Assembly: GCF_003054265.1 (NCBI RefSeq)
Contig: NZ_QBKT01000005.1
Span: 248,001-312,000, forward strand
Source: Kordia periserrulae
GTDB taxonomy: Bacteria; Bacteroidota; Bacteroidia; Flavobacteriales; Flavobacteriaceae
Length of the DNA: 64,000 nucleotides
Direction of reading: 5' to 3'
Shown here one piece after another: positions 42,540 to 51,982 of the stretch; the first letter of the stretch is position 1, and the number at the start of each line of letters is the position of its first letter. Under the pieces are notes generated by a model. That model saw nothing but the letters and a program-made list of their open reading frames with translations. It did not search any database and was not told where the DNA came from. Made by a program: the position numbers and the translations under genes.

Positions 42540-45200
42540 ATGATGGATGCACAAGGAAATACCAAAGAGGGTTGTAATGATGGCGAAACTCCTGAAAAAA
42601 AAGACCCTGAAAGTGAAGTAGTCGATGTAATAGAGCCGGATCAAACTGTTAATCAAAATACAGGTACAAATGTCGATGTTGATGAAGATAAAAAACCTGA
42701 TGATGATATTGCGGATAAAAAATTTCAGATAAAGTCTCAGCAAGAAAAGGAAGAGACTCAAAAAATAGAAGTAAATGAAAATACTTTTGAACAAGATGTA
42801 ATATTCGGGAATCGCAATACTATAAATAATAATTATTCGATTAATGAGCGTAATGGAATGCCTACCCAACTTGAACTTTTGGATACAAAGGAAATTAAGT
42901 TTGATGTACAATCATCTTCAAATAAGGCTATTGAATTCATTACCAAGGAAAACTTCATAATAGTCAACTGTGCACACTACGGAATTTCAAATAGTTTGAT
43001 ACAAACCATAGCTCATAATGAAATTTACAAGAATCATCAAAAACAAGAGGTTTCTTTTGATACCTACGAAAGTTCGGATATCGTTCATCTAATAGAAGAT
43101 TGTAAAAGACAAACGCTTACTAAAGATTCAAATAAATTACTATTATTTATCAAGGATAGTAAAAACAAGAAAACACCAGCATTATTAAATTCACTTCGTA
43201 AAAAAAGCTATCATGGAAAGTTAGATGTACAGAAAAGACTAAGCTCAGATTTTCATATTATATACGTAACATATCATGAGGATCTAAATTACTTAAAAGA
43301 GTCACCTTTTGATTTTCATATAATTAATACATTTAAAATTTACACAAAAAAGTATGGAATCTCACAAGATCAAATACGAATCATTAGAGATGATCAAAAA
43401 GAAAATCATTGGAATCCTGATGAAAGAAATCTTTTAAGAGACTTAGATAAAATCATAGATGATCCAAATTTTGATGCGATTATAAGAAACAAGCGAGAAG
43501 AAAGTAAAACTAGCTTTAAGGAAATATTCAAAAATAAGCAGGAGCCCGTAGGTAAATATGTATTATTCGTAGCAACTATTTTCCCTGAATTACCTCCTGA
43601 CCTTTTTAACAGGTACGTAAGGGTATTGATTGAAGATAAAAAAAAGGTATACATAAAAGATAAAAAGGTCAGCTTGCTTTCTATTTGGCAAGAAGATACA
43701 GATTCAATATTAGATGATTGCGGCTTGGAAACTTTTTATGTGAACAATCAGAGTTTCGTTGATTTCAAAAATTCAAATGAAGAGGCGAAGTGCAGAAATA
43801 TACTTTTTCGAAAATTTACGCTATTTGCAGATCAACAAGCTCGAATTTTTATTGAAAAGCAAGCGTTGTTTACAACAAAAGTATCTCGCCCATTACACAA
43901 TAGAATACATCCTGTAATTGCAAAATTAAATACATATTTCAAAAATTATTATGGAAACGAAATTTTAGTGTCATGGCTGAAATCACTAGAAAAACAAAGA
44001 GAAACGATAGTAGGTTATATAAATAAAGTGCAAACTCTTGAATCACATATTGAAAGTTTGAACAAAAAGAATGACATACTTAAACAAAATAAGAATATTG
44101 AAAATGAAGAAGATTTTCTAAAAAAATTAAAAGAACTTTATCCTATAAATTTCAGTCAAGAATATGAATCTCAATTAAAAAAACTTCAATATGTAAAGTT
44201 TTTATTTTACAAAGAAGAAGGAATTCCTAATAATGTTTCTATACAAACGACACTCAAACAACTAAATGAGTTAAAAAATTCCTTAGAACAAGAACTCCAA
44301 GAAATTAGGTTAAAATTGTATCGTAATATTGATATTCTTGATGAAAATATTTATTTATATGTTGACTTGCTCACAATGATTTTAGAAAATGATGAATCCA
44401 AAGAGTTGATTCCTCAATTTTTTTCAAACAGATTTTCAGAGGTAAGTAAGTATAGAGTTATTCTAGACATATTAACCAAATTTCAGATTAAAAATGATTT
44501 CTATAATTCTCTAGAGTTTTATAAACTCTCCTTAGAACACAAATCGGATACTATAAATGACTATGCAATACATCAGTTTGTAACACTGCTTCTTAAAGAT
44601 CCGCTTAATTTTTACAAATACATTAAAGAGATACAGAATTGGTTTCCTGACGTGTCATCTTCTTTGAAAGAGTACACAAAATTGGAAAGAAATATTCTAA
44701 AGGTATATCTATTTACAATAACCGATCAAAAGAAGAAAGATAAGTATCATAAGCAAAATAGTAAGCTTATTAAAAGTGATGTATACAAAGCACTATTCGA
44801 TAATTTTGAGTCCTTAAAAGAATCATTAGAGTTTATTACAAAAATGTTGTTTAATACATACGTTTTTTTCAAAAATGAAGATGATAAAAAAGATGATTTT
44901 AGGTCTAGACTGATACAACATCAACTCGCTTCGATAGTATCTTATTGGTATAGTTTGTTATGCCGTATCGGTGAGTCAGAAATAGCTGAAACTCAAATAG
45001 CCGAAAAGAAAAAACTTTTGACCGAAACCATTCGAAACATTTTGCCAAAAGATCAATCAAAAAAATTACTGTTGAATTTAAAACAAAACCGAAGAAATTT
45101 AAACATAAATGCTTCTAAAATAAAAGATATCAATGAGAAGAAAAAACTAAAGGTAAAACGAGGTTATTTAATTGAATTTATAAATCAACTAAAAAAATAA
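42540..45200 (+). CDS. Large STAND-like protein with degenerate nucleotide-binding region
   Basis: An 886-residue protein. Residues 1-80 are acidic and disordered, with KKFQIKSQQ at 60-68. Residues 81-99 carry the FGNRNTIN tag shared with the upstream TIR protein, and IKFDVQSSS follows at 119-127. The segment ENFIIVNCAHYGISNSLIQT sits where a STAND Walker A would be, but has no GxxGxGK[ST], so nucleotide binding is doubtful. FHIIYVTYHEDLNYL resembles the sensor strand of such ATPases. Residues about 480-620 form coiled coil, and the rest is helical. It could be a scaffold or inactive switch. I do not recognise a named family. Confidence 0.5.
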   Translation: MMDAQGNTKEGCNDGETPEKKDPESEVVDVIEPDQTVNQNTGTNVDVDEDKKPDDDIADKKFQIKSQQEKEETQKIEVNENTFEQDVIFGNRNTINNNYSINERNGMPTQLELLDTKEIKFDVQSSSNKAIEFITKENFIIVNCAHYGISNSLIQTIAHNEIYKNHQKQEVSFDTYESSDIVHLIEDCKRQTLTKDSNKLLLFIKDSKNKKTPALLNSLRKKSYHGKLDVQKRLSSDFHIIYVTYHEDLNYLKESPFDFHIINTFKIYTKKYGISQDQIRIIRDDQKENHWNPDERNLLRDLDKIIDDPNFDAIIRNKREESKTSFKEIFKNKQEPVGKYVLFVATIFPELPPDLFNRYVRVLIEDKKKVYIKDKKVSLLSIWQEDTDSILDDCGLETFYVNNQSFVDFKNSNEEAKCRNILFRKFTLFADQQARIFIEKQALFTTKVSRPLHNRIHPVIAKLNTYFKNYYGNEILVSWLKSLEKQRETIVGYINKVQTLESHIESLNKKNDILKQNKNIENEEDFLKKLKELYPINFSQEYESQLKKLQYVKFLFYKEEGIPNNVSIQTTLKQLNELKNSLEQELQEIRLKLYRNIDILDENIYLYVDLLTMILENDESKELIPQFFSNRFSEVSKYRVILDILTKFQIKNDFYNSLEFYKLSLEHKSDTINDYAIHQFVTLLLKDPLNFYKYIKEIQNWFPDVSSSLKEYTKLERNILKVYLFTITDQKKKDKYHKQNSKLIKSDVYKALFDNFESLKESLEFITKMLFNTYVFFKNEDDKKDDFRSRLIQHQLASIVSYWYSLLCRIGESEIAETQIAEKKKLLTETIRNILPKDQSKKLLLNLKQNRRNLNINASKIKDINEKKKLKVKRGYLIEFINQLKK

Positions 45201-45202
45201 AG

Positions 45203-47044
45203 ATGGTTAAAAAATTTACAATACAAAATAAAAAGTTCGACATGAATGACACTTCTAGAACTCATATTGACCCTAAAATATTTGAAAAAATAGTACGTAC
45301 AGTTGCGCCAGATGATATCGAAATAGATGAAGAATACGAAAGATTAATTATTGTAAATGATAAAACAGGAGAACATTTTTATAAAAAAAGCTTGGGCATG
45401 AAAATGAGTTCTCTCTTAGGTCAAAAATATAGTTATCATATAATTAATTTTATTGAATTCTCAAAAGTTAAAGATGTTCTATTCGAAATTAGCGATCCTC
45501 GTGAAGGCTCTACAATTAAACTTAAAATGTCATTTGAGCTTAGTTGTATAAAATCCAAAGGCATAACAGCAATTCAGTTTTTGAAAAAAAATAAAAATGC
45601 ATCTGTAGCTATATATAAAATTATAGCAAGTTGGATTCGTAGTTTCATAGAACAACACCCAAATTTCACGAATGATTTTTTTCGATTAGAAAAAGAGCTA
45701 AGAGAAGTAATTACAAATCAAGCACAAAGAAAAGGTTTTCGAATCAGAGCCATTCGCTTAGTTCCTATCGGGAATAAAAAAGTTGATATTAAACAACACA
45801 TTACGATACTTCATGGAACAAAATGTCAGATAGCTGATGATCATATTGAAGTTAGGAACAAAATTGTGGTAAACCTTGTAAATGAAAGAGCTTTTTTGTG
45901 GAAAGACATAAAAAATCCAGAGGAATGGATAAAAGAAAAAGCAGATGCAATTATACAAAACGAACTTATAGACAAATCGTTCAAAGATATAGTAGATGAA
46001 TTTAGAACAGCCTACAGAAGAAATATAAGTGCAAAATTAGATGCTGCAGTACGTGAAATTGGCTATTCCATTCAACACATAATTTCAATACCTAGTGATG
46101 AAATAGCGGAGTTTTTAAATGGCTTTGTTTTCAAATTAGGTAATCACGATACGTTTGAAACTAAAGAAGCTGAAATTAAGATAAAAATGAGCGTAACTGT
46201 TGAAGGTAAAGGAACTCAAATAAATGGTATTGATAAAAAATATATCAAACCTCGAAAATCAATCATTGAAGATATAAAAAAATTAACCATTGAAACAGTT
46301 GAAAAAGAAATGAGGACTGTGGATCCAGCAACGTATTATAGGGAGTTTCATGAGGTGAGTAATAATTTAGAATTAAAAATTAAAAAGCAATTAATTAAGG
46401 TTTTTAAACTTGACGAAAGTGATTTAAAAATTTCTATAAGCTTTCTTAAGACAGACTTGAAGGAACGTTTTGATAGGTTATTTGCTGAACGCGGAACTGT
46501 TATTATTGAGAGTAAAACAGAAAATATGTATTACGAAATCAAATATGGAGTCCAATTTGTTAATGATTGGCACATATTTCACAAAAATCACATTAAATAT
46601 CAAAATGAAACTGCCCAAGAATATAATGATATAAGTAATTATATCAAAAATGAAATAGAATTAGAGGTAATGCGTGTTGCAGGTCCTTTAATTGAATTGG
46701 CGGATACAAGGAAATTAGATCAGGAAATAGAAAATTTATTTGAGCAAACTCAACATATTATTACAGATGAATTTGGATTGTTGTTAAAAGCTCCACGCTT
46801 ACGAAGAGTAGCTCATAATGATCTAAATGATAATGAAATTCATGCTGCTGCATTTTTAGAACAGCGCAAACAGATAAGAGAGGAGTTAAAATTAGCGGTA
46901 TTAGAAGAAGATGATGACTTAGTTGAGGAATTGTCAAAAAAACTGACTGAGTCCAGTGAACGTCTAAAAAAAATATCAGCTACAGACTCAAAATTCATAA
47001 TCAAAGAGTCTAACGTAAAACAATTAGGTGAAAATGATTCATAA
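45203..47044 (+). CDS. SPFH/band-7-like protein, possibly two tandem domains
   Basis: A 613-residue protein without a TM helix. A pattern of strands followed by charged amphipathic helices, such as VNLVNERAFLWKDIKNPEEW then EKADAIIQNELIDKSFKDIV and REIGYSIQHIISIPSDE, is like SPFH proteins (stomatin/flotillin family). A similar strand-helix unit recurs around residues 440-520. The very N-terminus, MVKKFTIQNKKFDMND, carries the KKFTI motif found in several genes of this block. The C-terminus is a charged helical tail. SPFH proteins form membrane cages. Assignment is by pattern and needs structure prediction. Confidence 0.45.
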   Translation: MVKKFTIQNKKFDMNDTSRTHIDPKIFEKIVRTVAPDDIEIDEEYERLIIVNDKTGEHFYKKSLGMKMSSLLGQKYSYHIINFIEFSKVKDVLFEISDPREGSTIKLKMSFELSCIKSKGITAIQFLKKNKNASVAIYKIIASWIRSFIEQHPNFTNDFFRLEKELREVITNQAQRKGFRIRAIRLVPIGNKKVDIKQHITILHGTKCQIADDHIEVRNKIVVNLVNERAFLWKDIKNPEEWIKEKADAIIQNELIDKSFKDIVDEFRTAYRRNISAKLDAAVREIGYSIQHIISIPSDEIAEFLNGFVFKLGNHDTFETKEAEIKIKMSVTVEGKGTQINGIDKKYIKPRKSIIEDIKKLTIETVEKEMRTVDPATYYREFHEVSNNLELKIKKQLIKVFKLDESDLKISISFLKTDLKERFDRLFAERGTVIIESKTENMYYEIKYGVQFVNDWHIFHKNHIKYQNETAQEYNDISNYIKNEIELEVMRVAGPLIELADTRKLDQEIENLFEQTQHIITDEFGLLLKAPRLRRVAHNDLNDNEIHAAAFLEQRKQIREELKLAVLEEDDDLVEELSKKLTESSERLKKISATDSKFIIKESNVKQLGENDS

Positions 47045-47327
47045 AATCCCAACTACTTCGCTCAATAAGCAAAACAATATCTATCGTGTTTCGGAACAAT
47101 TAAAAAAAGAATCGAGGATACACCAAAACATTTATTTAATCAAAGTGAGAGGTATATGTTTATCATTTTCAGTATTAAAGAAAACGATACCGCTACTTTA
47201 TGATTTTTCAAAGTTGCAGCAATGCTTAAAGATTAATAATGTGCATCAATTAAAAAAATGTACGGTATTATTGGTTAAATACAAATCTTTGAAGCCCATT
47301 TCCATTCAAATACATAGGAAACTATGA
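47034..47327 (+). CDS. Small hypothetical protein
   Basis: A 97-residue basic protein from the ATG at 47034 (MIHKIPTTSLNKQ), overlapping the end of the SPFH-like gene by 11 nt; a GTG six bases earlier is possible. It has a CLSFSVLKKTIPLLYDF strand-helix segment and no recognisable domain. Its base composition matches the neighbours. The overlap suggests translational coupling, but it could be a chance frame. Confidence 0.45.
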   Translation: MIHKIPTTSLNKQNNIYRVSEQLKKESRIHQNIYLIKVRGICLSFSVLKKTIPLLYDFSKLQQCLKINNVHQLKKCTVLLVKYKSLKPISIQIHRKL

Positions 47328-47380
47328 TTAAAAGTTAGAGTAGAAATATAATAAAAGTTAATCACACTAAAAGAAAGCAG

Positions 47381-48436
47381 ATGAAAAAACTACTACTATT
47401 TCTATCCAAAACAGATCTTGATATTTACAAAGAGTGCCCACAAAGCGCAAAAGATACACAAGTTGGTTTTGGATTATTTGTACTACTTACCGGAATCTTG
47501 GCATTTTGTTCAGGAACATATGCAATTTTGAATATGTTTACAGAATTTGATTGGAAAACAGAAACAGTTACCTTCAATACAAGTGGATACGTAATAGCTC
47601 CATTGTTGGGAATTTTTTATGCACTAATGATTATCGCTATTGACAGAGAAGTAGTAGCCGCTAAAAGTAAAACTACAGCACTAATGCGTCTATGTTTAGC
47701 AATAGTGATTGGAATTATAGTAGCTATACCAATTGAACTAAAACTACTTGAAGGGAGAATTGAAAAGCAACTTATTCAAAACTATAAAATTGAAAATAGT
47801 AATGAAACAGTCAAAAAGGAAACGGCCTTTCGTGATTTAGCTACAAAAAAGAGTCGTTTAGAAAAAAGAGTAAATGATGCACAGGAAAAAGTTGATTATT
47901 GGTCCAAAATTATGACGGAAGAATTAGCAGGTAGAGGAATTAGTAAAAAAAAAGGAGAAGGTAAAGTTTATAGGGATGCTAAGCGTAATATGCAACTTCA
48001 TCAAAATAATGTTAAAAATGAAACAGCTCGACTTACTAAGTTTTTAGAAACAGAATATAGAGATGAAAAAGAATCAATTGAGAAAAAATTTGAAAAAGAT
48101 CAAGTAGTGCAACAATTCGATTTGCTATCAAAGTTCCAGGCACTAGAACAAATTGTTGAAGAAGATAAAACAGGTAGTACTTGGTGGATGAGCTGGGGAA
48201 TACGAATCCTATTTGTTTTATTTGAAATCATACCAAGTCTCATAAAAATTATGACGCAATCAACGGAATATGACTCTATGATAGAAGCGAGAAGACGTAT
48301 GAACATTCAACTCATCAATACGGAAGCAAACAGAGCATTGGAAGATTTGGAAAACGATGATTACACTGGACAAACAGTTGGAAATTATGCTCCTAAAAAA
48401 CACATACATCAAATCAAAACTCGAATAATTACATAG
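47381..48436 (+). CDS. DUF4407 membrane protein
   Basis: A 351-residue protein with four TM helices: two near 28-48 and 67-87, one near 105-123 and one near 265-283. A long coiled coil lies between the third and fourth (residues 125-255, with EKRVNDAQEKVDYWSK). The arrangement and the GIFYALMIIAIDRE segment match DUF4407 proteins. The function is unknown. DUF4407 genes are found in conflict islands, and here it lies between the SPFH-like and second TIR-like genes, so it may be the membrane component of the block. Confidence 0.78.
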   Translation: MKKLLLFLSKTDLDIYKECPQSAKDTQVGFGLFVLLTGILAFCSGTYAILNMFTEFDWKTETVTFNTSGYVIAPLLGIFYALMIIAIDREVVAAKSKTTALMRLCLAIVIGIIVAIPIELKLLEGRIEKQLIQNYKIENSNETVKKETAFRDLATKKSRLEKRVNDAQEKVDYWSKIMTEELAGRGISKKKGEGKVYRDAKRNMQLHQNNVKNETARLTKFLETEYRDEKESIEKKFEKDQVVQQFDLLSKFQALEQIVEEDKTGSTWWMSWGIRILFVLFEIIPSLIKIMTQSTEYDSMIEARRRMNIQLINTEANRALEDLENDDYTGQTVGNYAPKKHIHQIKTRIIT

Positions 48437-48546
48437 CATTTTTCTAGTAAAAAGTTACTAGATATAATTCCTAGAAAATAATTAAGAATAGTTCTTTTTT
48501 TAACTAGATATTAGTCCTGTTTTTTTAATAATAATTTTTCAATTTA

Positions 48547-49290
48547 ATGAAATACAGGTATGACGTAGCTATTTCGTTTTCAGATGCTCAAAAAGATATT
48601 GCAGTTGGTATCCATGTAGCACTAGAGAAAATGAAAATAGAATCTTACTATTATTTATATAGGCAAGAAGAAAATATTGGTATTGACTTAAAATCTAATT
48701 TGCGAAAGCTGTATGAAGAGTATGCTAAACTAGCAATAATTATTTTTTCCAAAGATTATTCTAAGGGAAATTTTACCAGATTAGAGTTGAGTGCAGTATT
48801 AAATAGATTAAAATTAGAACCAAGTTATTTAATTCTAATAGTTTGTAAAGGAGCTAAAATCCCTAAATCCCTAAGTAAACTAACTTATATTGAGTGGAAC
48901 TCTGACCCTCTAGCAATAGCGAAAATAGTCAAAAAAAGGCTTCAAACTAAGCCTAGTGTTAAATCTAGCGATATAAAAGTATTTCCAAATGTAATTACGA
49001 TTGGTAGAAATAAACATGAATCCTTTTTAGCTGATCATAGAATTGATCCAATTACTAGACAATTAATTAGAGTTGGAGATAAAGTTGTCGTTTGCGAAAA
49101 GTGTAAATTGGTTTTTTTAAAAGAAACTTGGATTGTTTCATTAAATGGAATTCATTGCAATCAAAATAAAACTTTGAAAGAATTGCCGCTAAAAATTGAT
49201 TTTCCGAAAATAGAAATAGAGAAAATTAATCGAATGATGTCTTCATTGAATTTCGAATTATATACTAGAAATACAGGTTTTTTTTTTTGA
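48547..49290 (+). CDS. TIR-like protein with CxxC module, truncated by a poly-T frameshift
   Basis: The 247 residues before the stop comprise a TIR-like domain (YDVAISFSDAQKDIAVGIHV, then FSKDYSKGNFTRLELSAVL with Ser, Tyr and Glu of the putative NADase site). A linker and a cysteine module follow: LADHRIDPITRQLIRVGDKV, C183-x2-C186 and H203-C204. The same module occurs in the membrane protein at 54870. The frame ends in a run of 11 T (49278-49288) followed by TGA. One T fewer would continue it for 105 codons to a stop 2 nt before the next gene. The full product would be about 352 residues. Confidence 0.75.
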   Translation: MKYRYDVAISFSDAQKDIAVGIHVALEKMKIESYYYLYRQEENIGIDLKSNLRKLYEEYAKLAIIIFSKDYSKGNFTRLELSAVLNRLKLEPSYLILIVCKGAKIPKSLSKLTYIEWNSDPLAIAKIVKKRLQTKPSVKSSDIKVFPNVITIGRNKHESFLADHRIDPITRQLIRVGDKVVVCEKCKLVFLKETWIVSLNGIHCNQNKTLKELPLKIDFPKIEIEKINRMMSSLNFELYTRNTGFFF

Positions 49291-49606
49291 AGAAGTTTGT
49301 TGTAGCGAAAGTGAATTAATTTTTAAATTAAGTATAGCAAAGAATGTTTCATACTCAATAGTCATTTATTTTCATTCAGTAAATACCGAAACGTCTTCTT
49401 TATCTCAATTAACTTTAAATACTGGATTACTGATCATAAAAGTATCAAATAAGAATAAAGGGATAATTGTCAACTGCGGCGATGTTTCATATATATCTTC
49501 TGAAATAGGTTTTCTAATAAAAAATAGTGATTTAAAAAATGAATCTATAATTGTTGATTTTTATAATTCATTAATCAAGATTATAAAAAAATATCAAGAT
49601 AATTGA
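49289..49606 (+). other. Out-of-frame continuation of the TIR-like gene
   Basis: From GAA at 49289 an uninterrupted frame of 105 codons runs to TGA at 49604-49606, 1 nt before the next ATG. It encodes beta-rich sequence (GIIVNCGDVSYISSEIGFLI) without its own start or ribosome site. It is best explained as the 3' part of the preceding gene after a one-base change in the T-tract. Confidence 0.8.
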
Positions 49607-49607
49607 G

Positions 49608-50309
49608 ATGGGTATTTTAAGCGATACATTAAAAATAATCAAAGAAAAAGTTGAGAGTAAACAAGTAAAACTTTCATCTCAACTTTTAAATGAAGTTGAA
49701 GAATATGTTGTTAATAAGTCAACTGATAAGAGTATTGGATTTGAAATAGTTAAAAAAATTCTAGATGAAATTTTTGAGTATAAAGATAAAGAAATACAAC
49801 TCGCGAAGCTTGCTAATAAAACAGACCATGATGCAGTTCAAAGTTTTGAAAAACTAAAAGCAATCCTAAAATCAGAAAAAAAGCCTTTTCAAAAAGATAA
49901 ATCTAAGTATTTTATTCAATATTCTTTCTTTCTAATACTAGCAATATTGTCAATAATATTGCTAGTATATTTACTAACACTTCCTATACTAAATAAAAAC
50001 TTATTACCTGAAAATACCTCTGGGCAGATAATGTATCGAATTTCATTAATAGTGCCATTTAGCACTATTATAGCATTACTTATATACCAGTATATGAATG
50101 CTCTAAAGCATTATCATAAAGCATGTGAGTCTATACATATAATGGGAAGTTACCCAGCCATTATAAAAGCTATATGCTCAAATGAAAAACAAAAACAAAA
50201 AGCCAGTGAGCGTTTGTTCGATATATTATTTGATTGGCAACCAAGACCAAGAGGATGGAAATTAAATAAAGCTTCAAAACACAAAAAAAGAAAAAAGAAA
50301 AACAAATAG
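49608..50309 (+). CDS. Two-helix membrane protein of unknown function
   Basis: A 233-residue protein. The N-terminal 95 residues are helical and charged. Two TM helices (about 106-126, FFLILAILSIILLVYLLTL, and about 146-165) follow, then a short cytoplasmic helical region and a very basic C-terminus (KASKHKKRKKKNK). It begins 1 nt after the frameshifted TIR gene. No family is recognised. A membrane partner of the TIR or DUF4407 protein is plausible from position alone. Confidence 0.6.
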   Translation: MGILSDTLKIIKEKVESKQVKLSSQLLNEVEEYVVNKSTDKSIGFEIVKKILDEIFEYKDKEIQLAKLANKTDHDAVQSFEKLKAILKSEKKPFQKDKSKYFIQYSFFLILAILSIILLVYLLTLPILNKNLLPENTSGQIMYRISLIVPFSTIIALLIYQYMNALKHYHKACESIHIMGSYPAIIKAICSNEKQKQKASERLFDILFDWQPRPRGWKLNKASKHKKRKKKNK

Positions 50310-50416
50310 ATTGATGATTTTTTCTAGTAAAAACTTAGGAGAAACAAAATCAGTAGAAGTAGTTATAAAAATCATTAAAAACCTTTGGATATTTGAATAA
50401 GCAAAATAATAATTCA

Positions 50417-50713
50417 ATGAGTTTCTTATCTAATATTTGGAAGCAAATTCAACATTTCTTCTTTACTGAAGACAAAGATGAATATCGTACAAATTCACAG
50501 ACAAATACTAGTACAAATGTTGTAACTCAAAACAGAAAAAAATTTACAATAAATAATGTTTCTAAAACTTCCACAGGTTCTGAAGGATTTAGAGTAGTGT
50601 CAGAGAGTCGGCCCAGAAGTTGTATTTATTGTAACTCAAAAGGCACTATTATAAAAAAAGACAATAAATGGCATTGTTCAACTAATAGAAACGGTTGTGG
50701 TCATTCATGGTAA
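50417..50713 (+). CDS. Small zinc-ribbon protein with KKFTIN motif
   Basis: A 98-residue protein from the ATG at 50417 (MSFLSNIWKQIQHFFF); a TTG eight codons earlier is less likely. It contains KKFTINN at 41-47. The C-terminal zinc-ribbon-like end has CIYC near 69-72 and a second pair spread over HCSTNRNGCGHSW. No catalytic domain is present. It ends 10 nt before the E1 gene, so it probably belongs to the ubiquitin-like set as an adaptor or substrate. Confidence 0.6.
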   Translation: MSFLSNIWKQIQHFFFTEDKDEYRTNSQTNTSTNVVTQNRKKFTINNVSKTSTGSEGFRVVSESRPRSCIYCNSKGTIIKKDNKWHCSTNRNGCGHSW

Positions 50714-50723
50714 AAAATACAAA

Positions 50724-51962
50724 ATGAAAAAATTTACAATAGAATCTATCAATAATATTGAAAATAATCCTACAGACCGACAAGAGCGAATTTCATGGTG
50801 GAGTCAAGAGCGATTGAAAAATGCGAAAGTTATGGTTGTTGGAGCTGGCGCAATAGGAAATGAAACCTTAAAAAACTTAGCATTGATTGGAATTGGAAAT
50901 ATTTTAATCGTAGATTTTGATACTATTTCAACATCCAATCTTAGTAGGACAGTGCTTTTTAGAAAAGAAGATGTGGGAAAGAAAAAAGCAGAAGTTGCAG
51001 CAAAGCGAATCAAAAAAATGGCGTTTCATGACGATATTCAAGTTTCATGGTTTCATGGAGACTTAGTGTGGGAATTAGGAACTGGAATCTATGAAGAAAT
51101 GGATTTGGTATTAGGCTGTTTAGACAATGTGGAAGCAAGAATATCTATTAATAGACAATGTTGGTTAAGCAAAACTCCTTGGATTGATAGTGGAATGTAT
51201 GAACTAGGAATGCGAGTAGAATTCTATAATCCCCCAAACGGGCCATGCTATCAATGTAATCTTACTCCTAAGCAATTAGAAAATGCGAATAAGCGATATT
51301 CTTGCGATCAGGCAAAATTAAAAGCGTTTGCAGAAGAAAAAATGCCTACAACTCAAATAACATCTGCAATTGTTTCAGGTATACAAGTACAAGAAGCTGT
51401 GAAATTCCTTTGTAGTCAAAAAGTAGAAGTAGGAAAAAAGATATACTTTCAAGGAAAGAATAATGATTTTGATATTTTCTCAAAACAAGAGGATCCGCAT
51501 TGTACAGCACATGCAGAATACCCAAACGTGATTCCAATTCCTGTAAATGCGAATCACACATTACACGAGTTCTTACAATTAATTACAAAAAAAGAGTATT
51601 CTGGAAAAGGCGCATCTTTAGATTTTAGAGGTGATCGAACATTTGTTAAAACAGTATCCTGTAGGATATGTTTCTCTGAGATACGCTTAATGCGACCAAC
51701 GTTTAGAATTTCGGCTGAAGAATTTATATGTAGTAGCTGTCGATTAGAAGGGAAATTTTTTTCAGACACAAATAGTTCAGTTGAAACAGTAAAAGTGACA
51801 CAGGATATATTCAATTTAGAAAATACTGATGAAGAATTACTTCATTTTACATTAAATCAAATAGGAATTCCTTTTCAGCATATTGTAGCAGTAATAGATA
51901 AGGAAGACAACTATGCATATTACAAACTAAATAATAAAGAGACAATTTTTAATAAAATTTAA
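50724..51962 (+). CDS. E1-like ubiquitin-activating (ThiF/HesA family) enzyme
   Basis: A 412-residue enzyme from the ATG at 50724; the GTG at 50697 falls in the previous gene. It adenylates the C-terminus of a ubiquitin-like protein and passes it to a cysteine. The ATP loop is VVGAGAIGNE (39-48), with DFDTISTSNLSRTVLFR (64-80) and LDNVEAR for ATP and metal. CYQC (175, 178) binds zinc, and Cys194 in RYSCDQ is a good candidate for the thioester cysteine. A C-terminal extension holds a further CxxC pair (313, 316 and 336, 339). The protein starts MKKFTIESINN. It is directly followed by Ubl, E2 and JAB genes. Confidence 0.88.
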   Translation: MKKFTIESINNIENNPTDRQERISWWSQERLKNAKVMVVGAGAIGNETLKNLALIGIGNILIVDFDTISTSNLSRTVLFRKEDVGKKKAEVAAKRIKKMAFHDDIQVSWFHGDLVWELGTGIYEEMDLVLGCLDNVEARISINRQCWLSKTPWIDSGMYELGMRVEFYNPPNGPCYQCNLTPKQLENANKRYSCDQAKLKAFAEEKMPTTQITSAIVSGIQVQEAVKFLCSQKVEVGKKIYFQGKNNDFDIFSKQEDPHCTAHAEYPNVIPIPVNANHTLHEFLQLITKKEYSGKGASLDFRGDRTFVKTVSCRICFSEIRLMRPTFRISAEEFICSSCRLEGKFFSDTNSSVETVKVTQDIFNLENTDEELLHFTLNQIGIPFQHIVAVIDKEDNYAYYKLNNKETIFNKI

Positions 51963-51982
51963 TACTAATAAAAACGAAAATT

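Noticed and set aside
48441-50335. Two TTTTCTAGTAAAAA stretches after gene ends as a repeat family
   Set aside because: The match is short and AT-rich, and could be chance in this composition. At most they are weak terminator stems.
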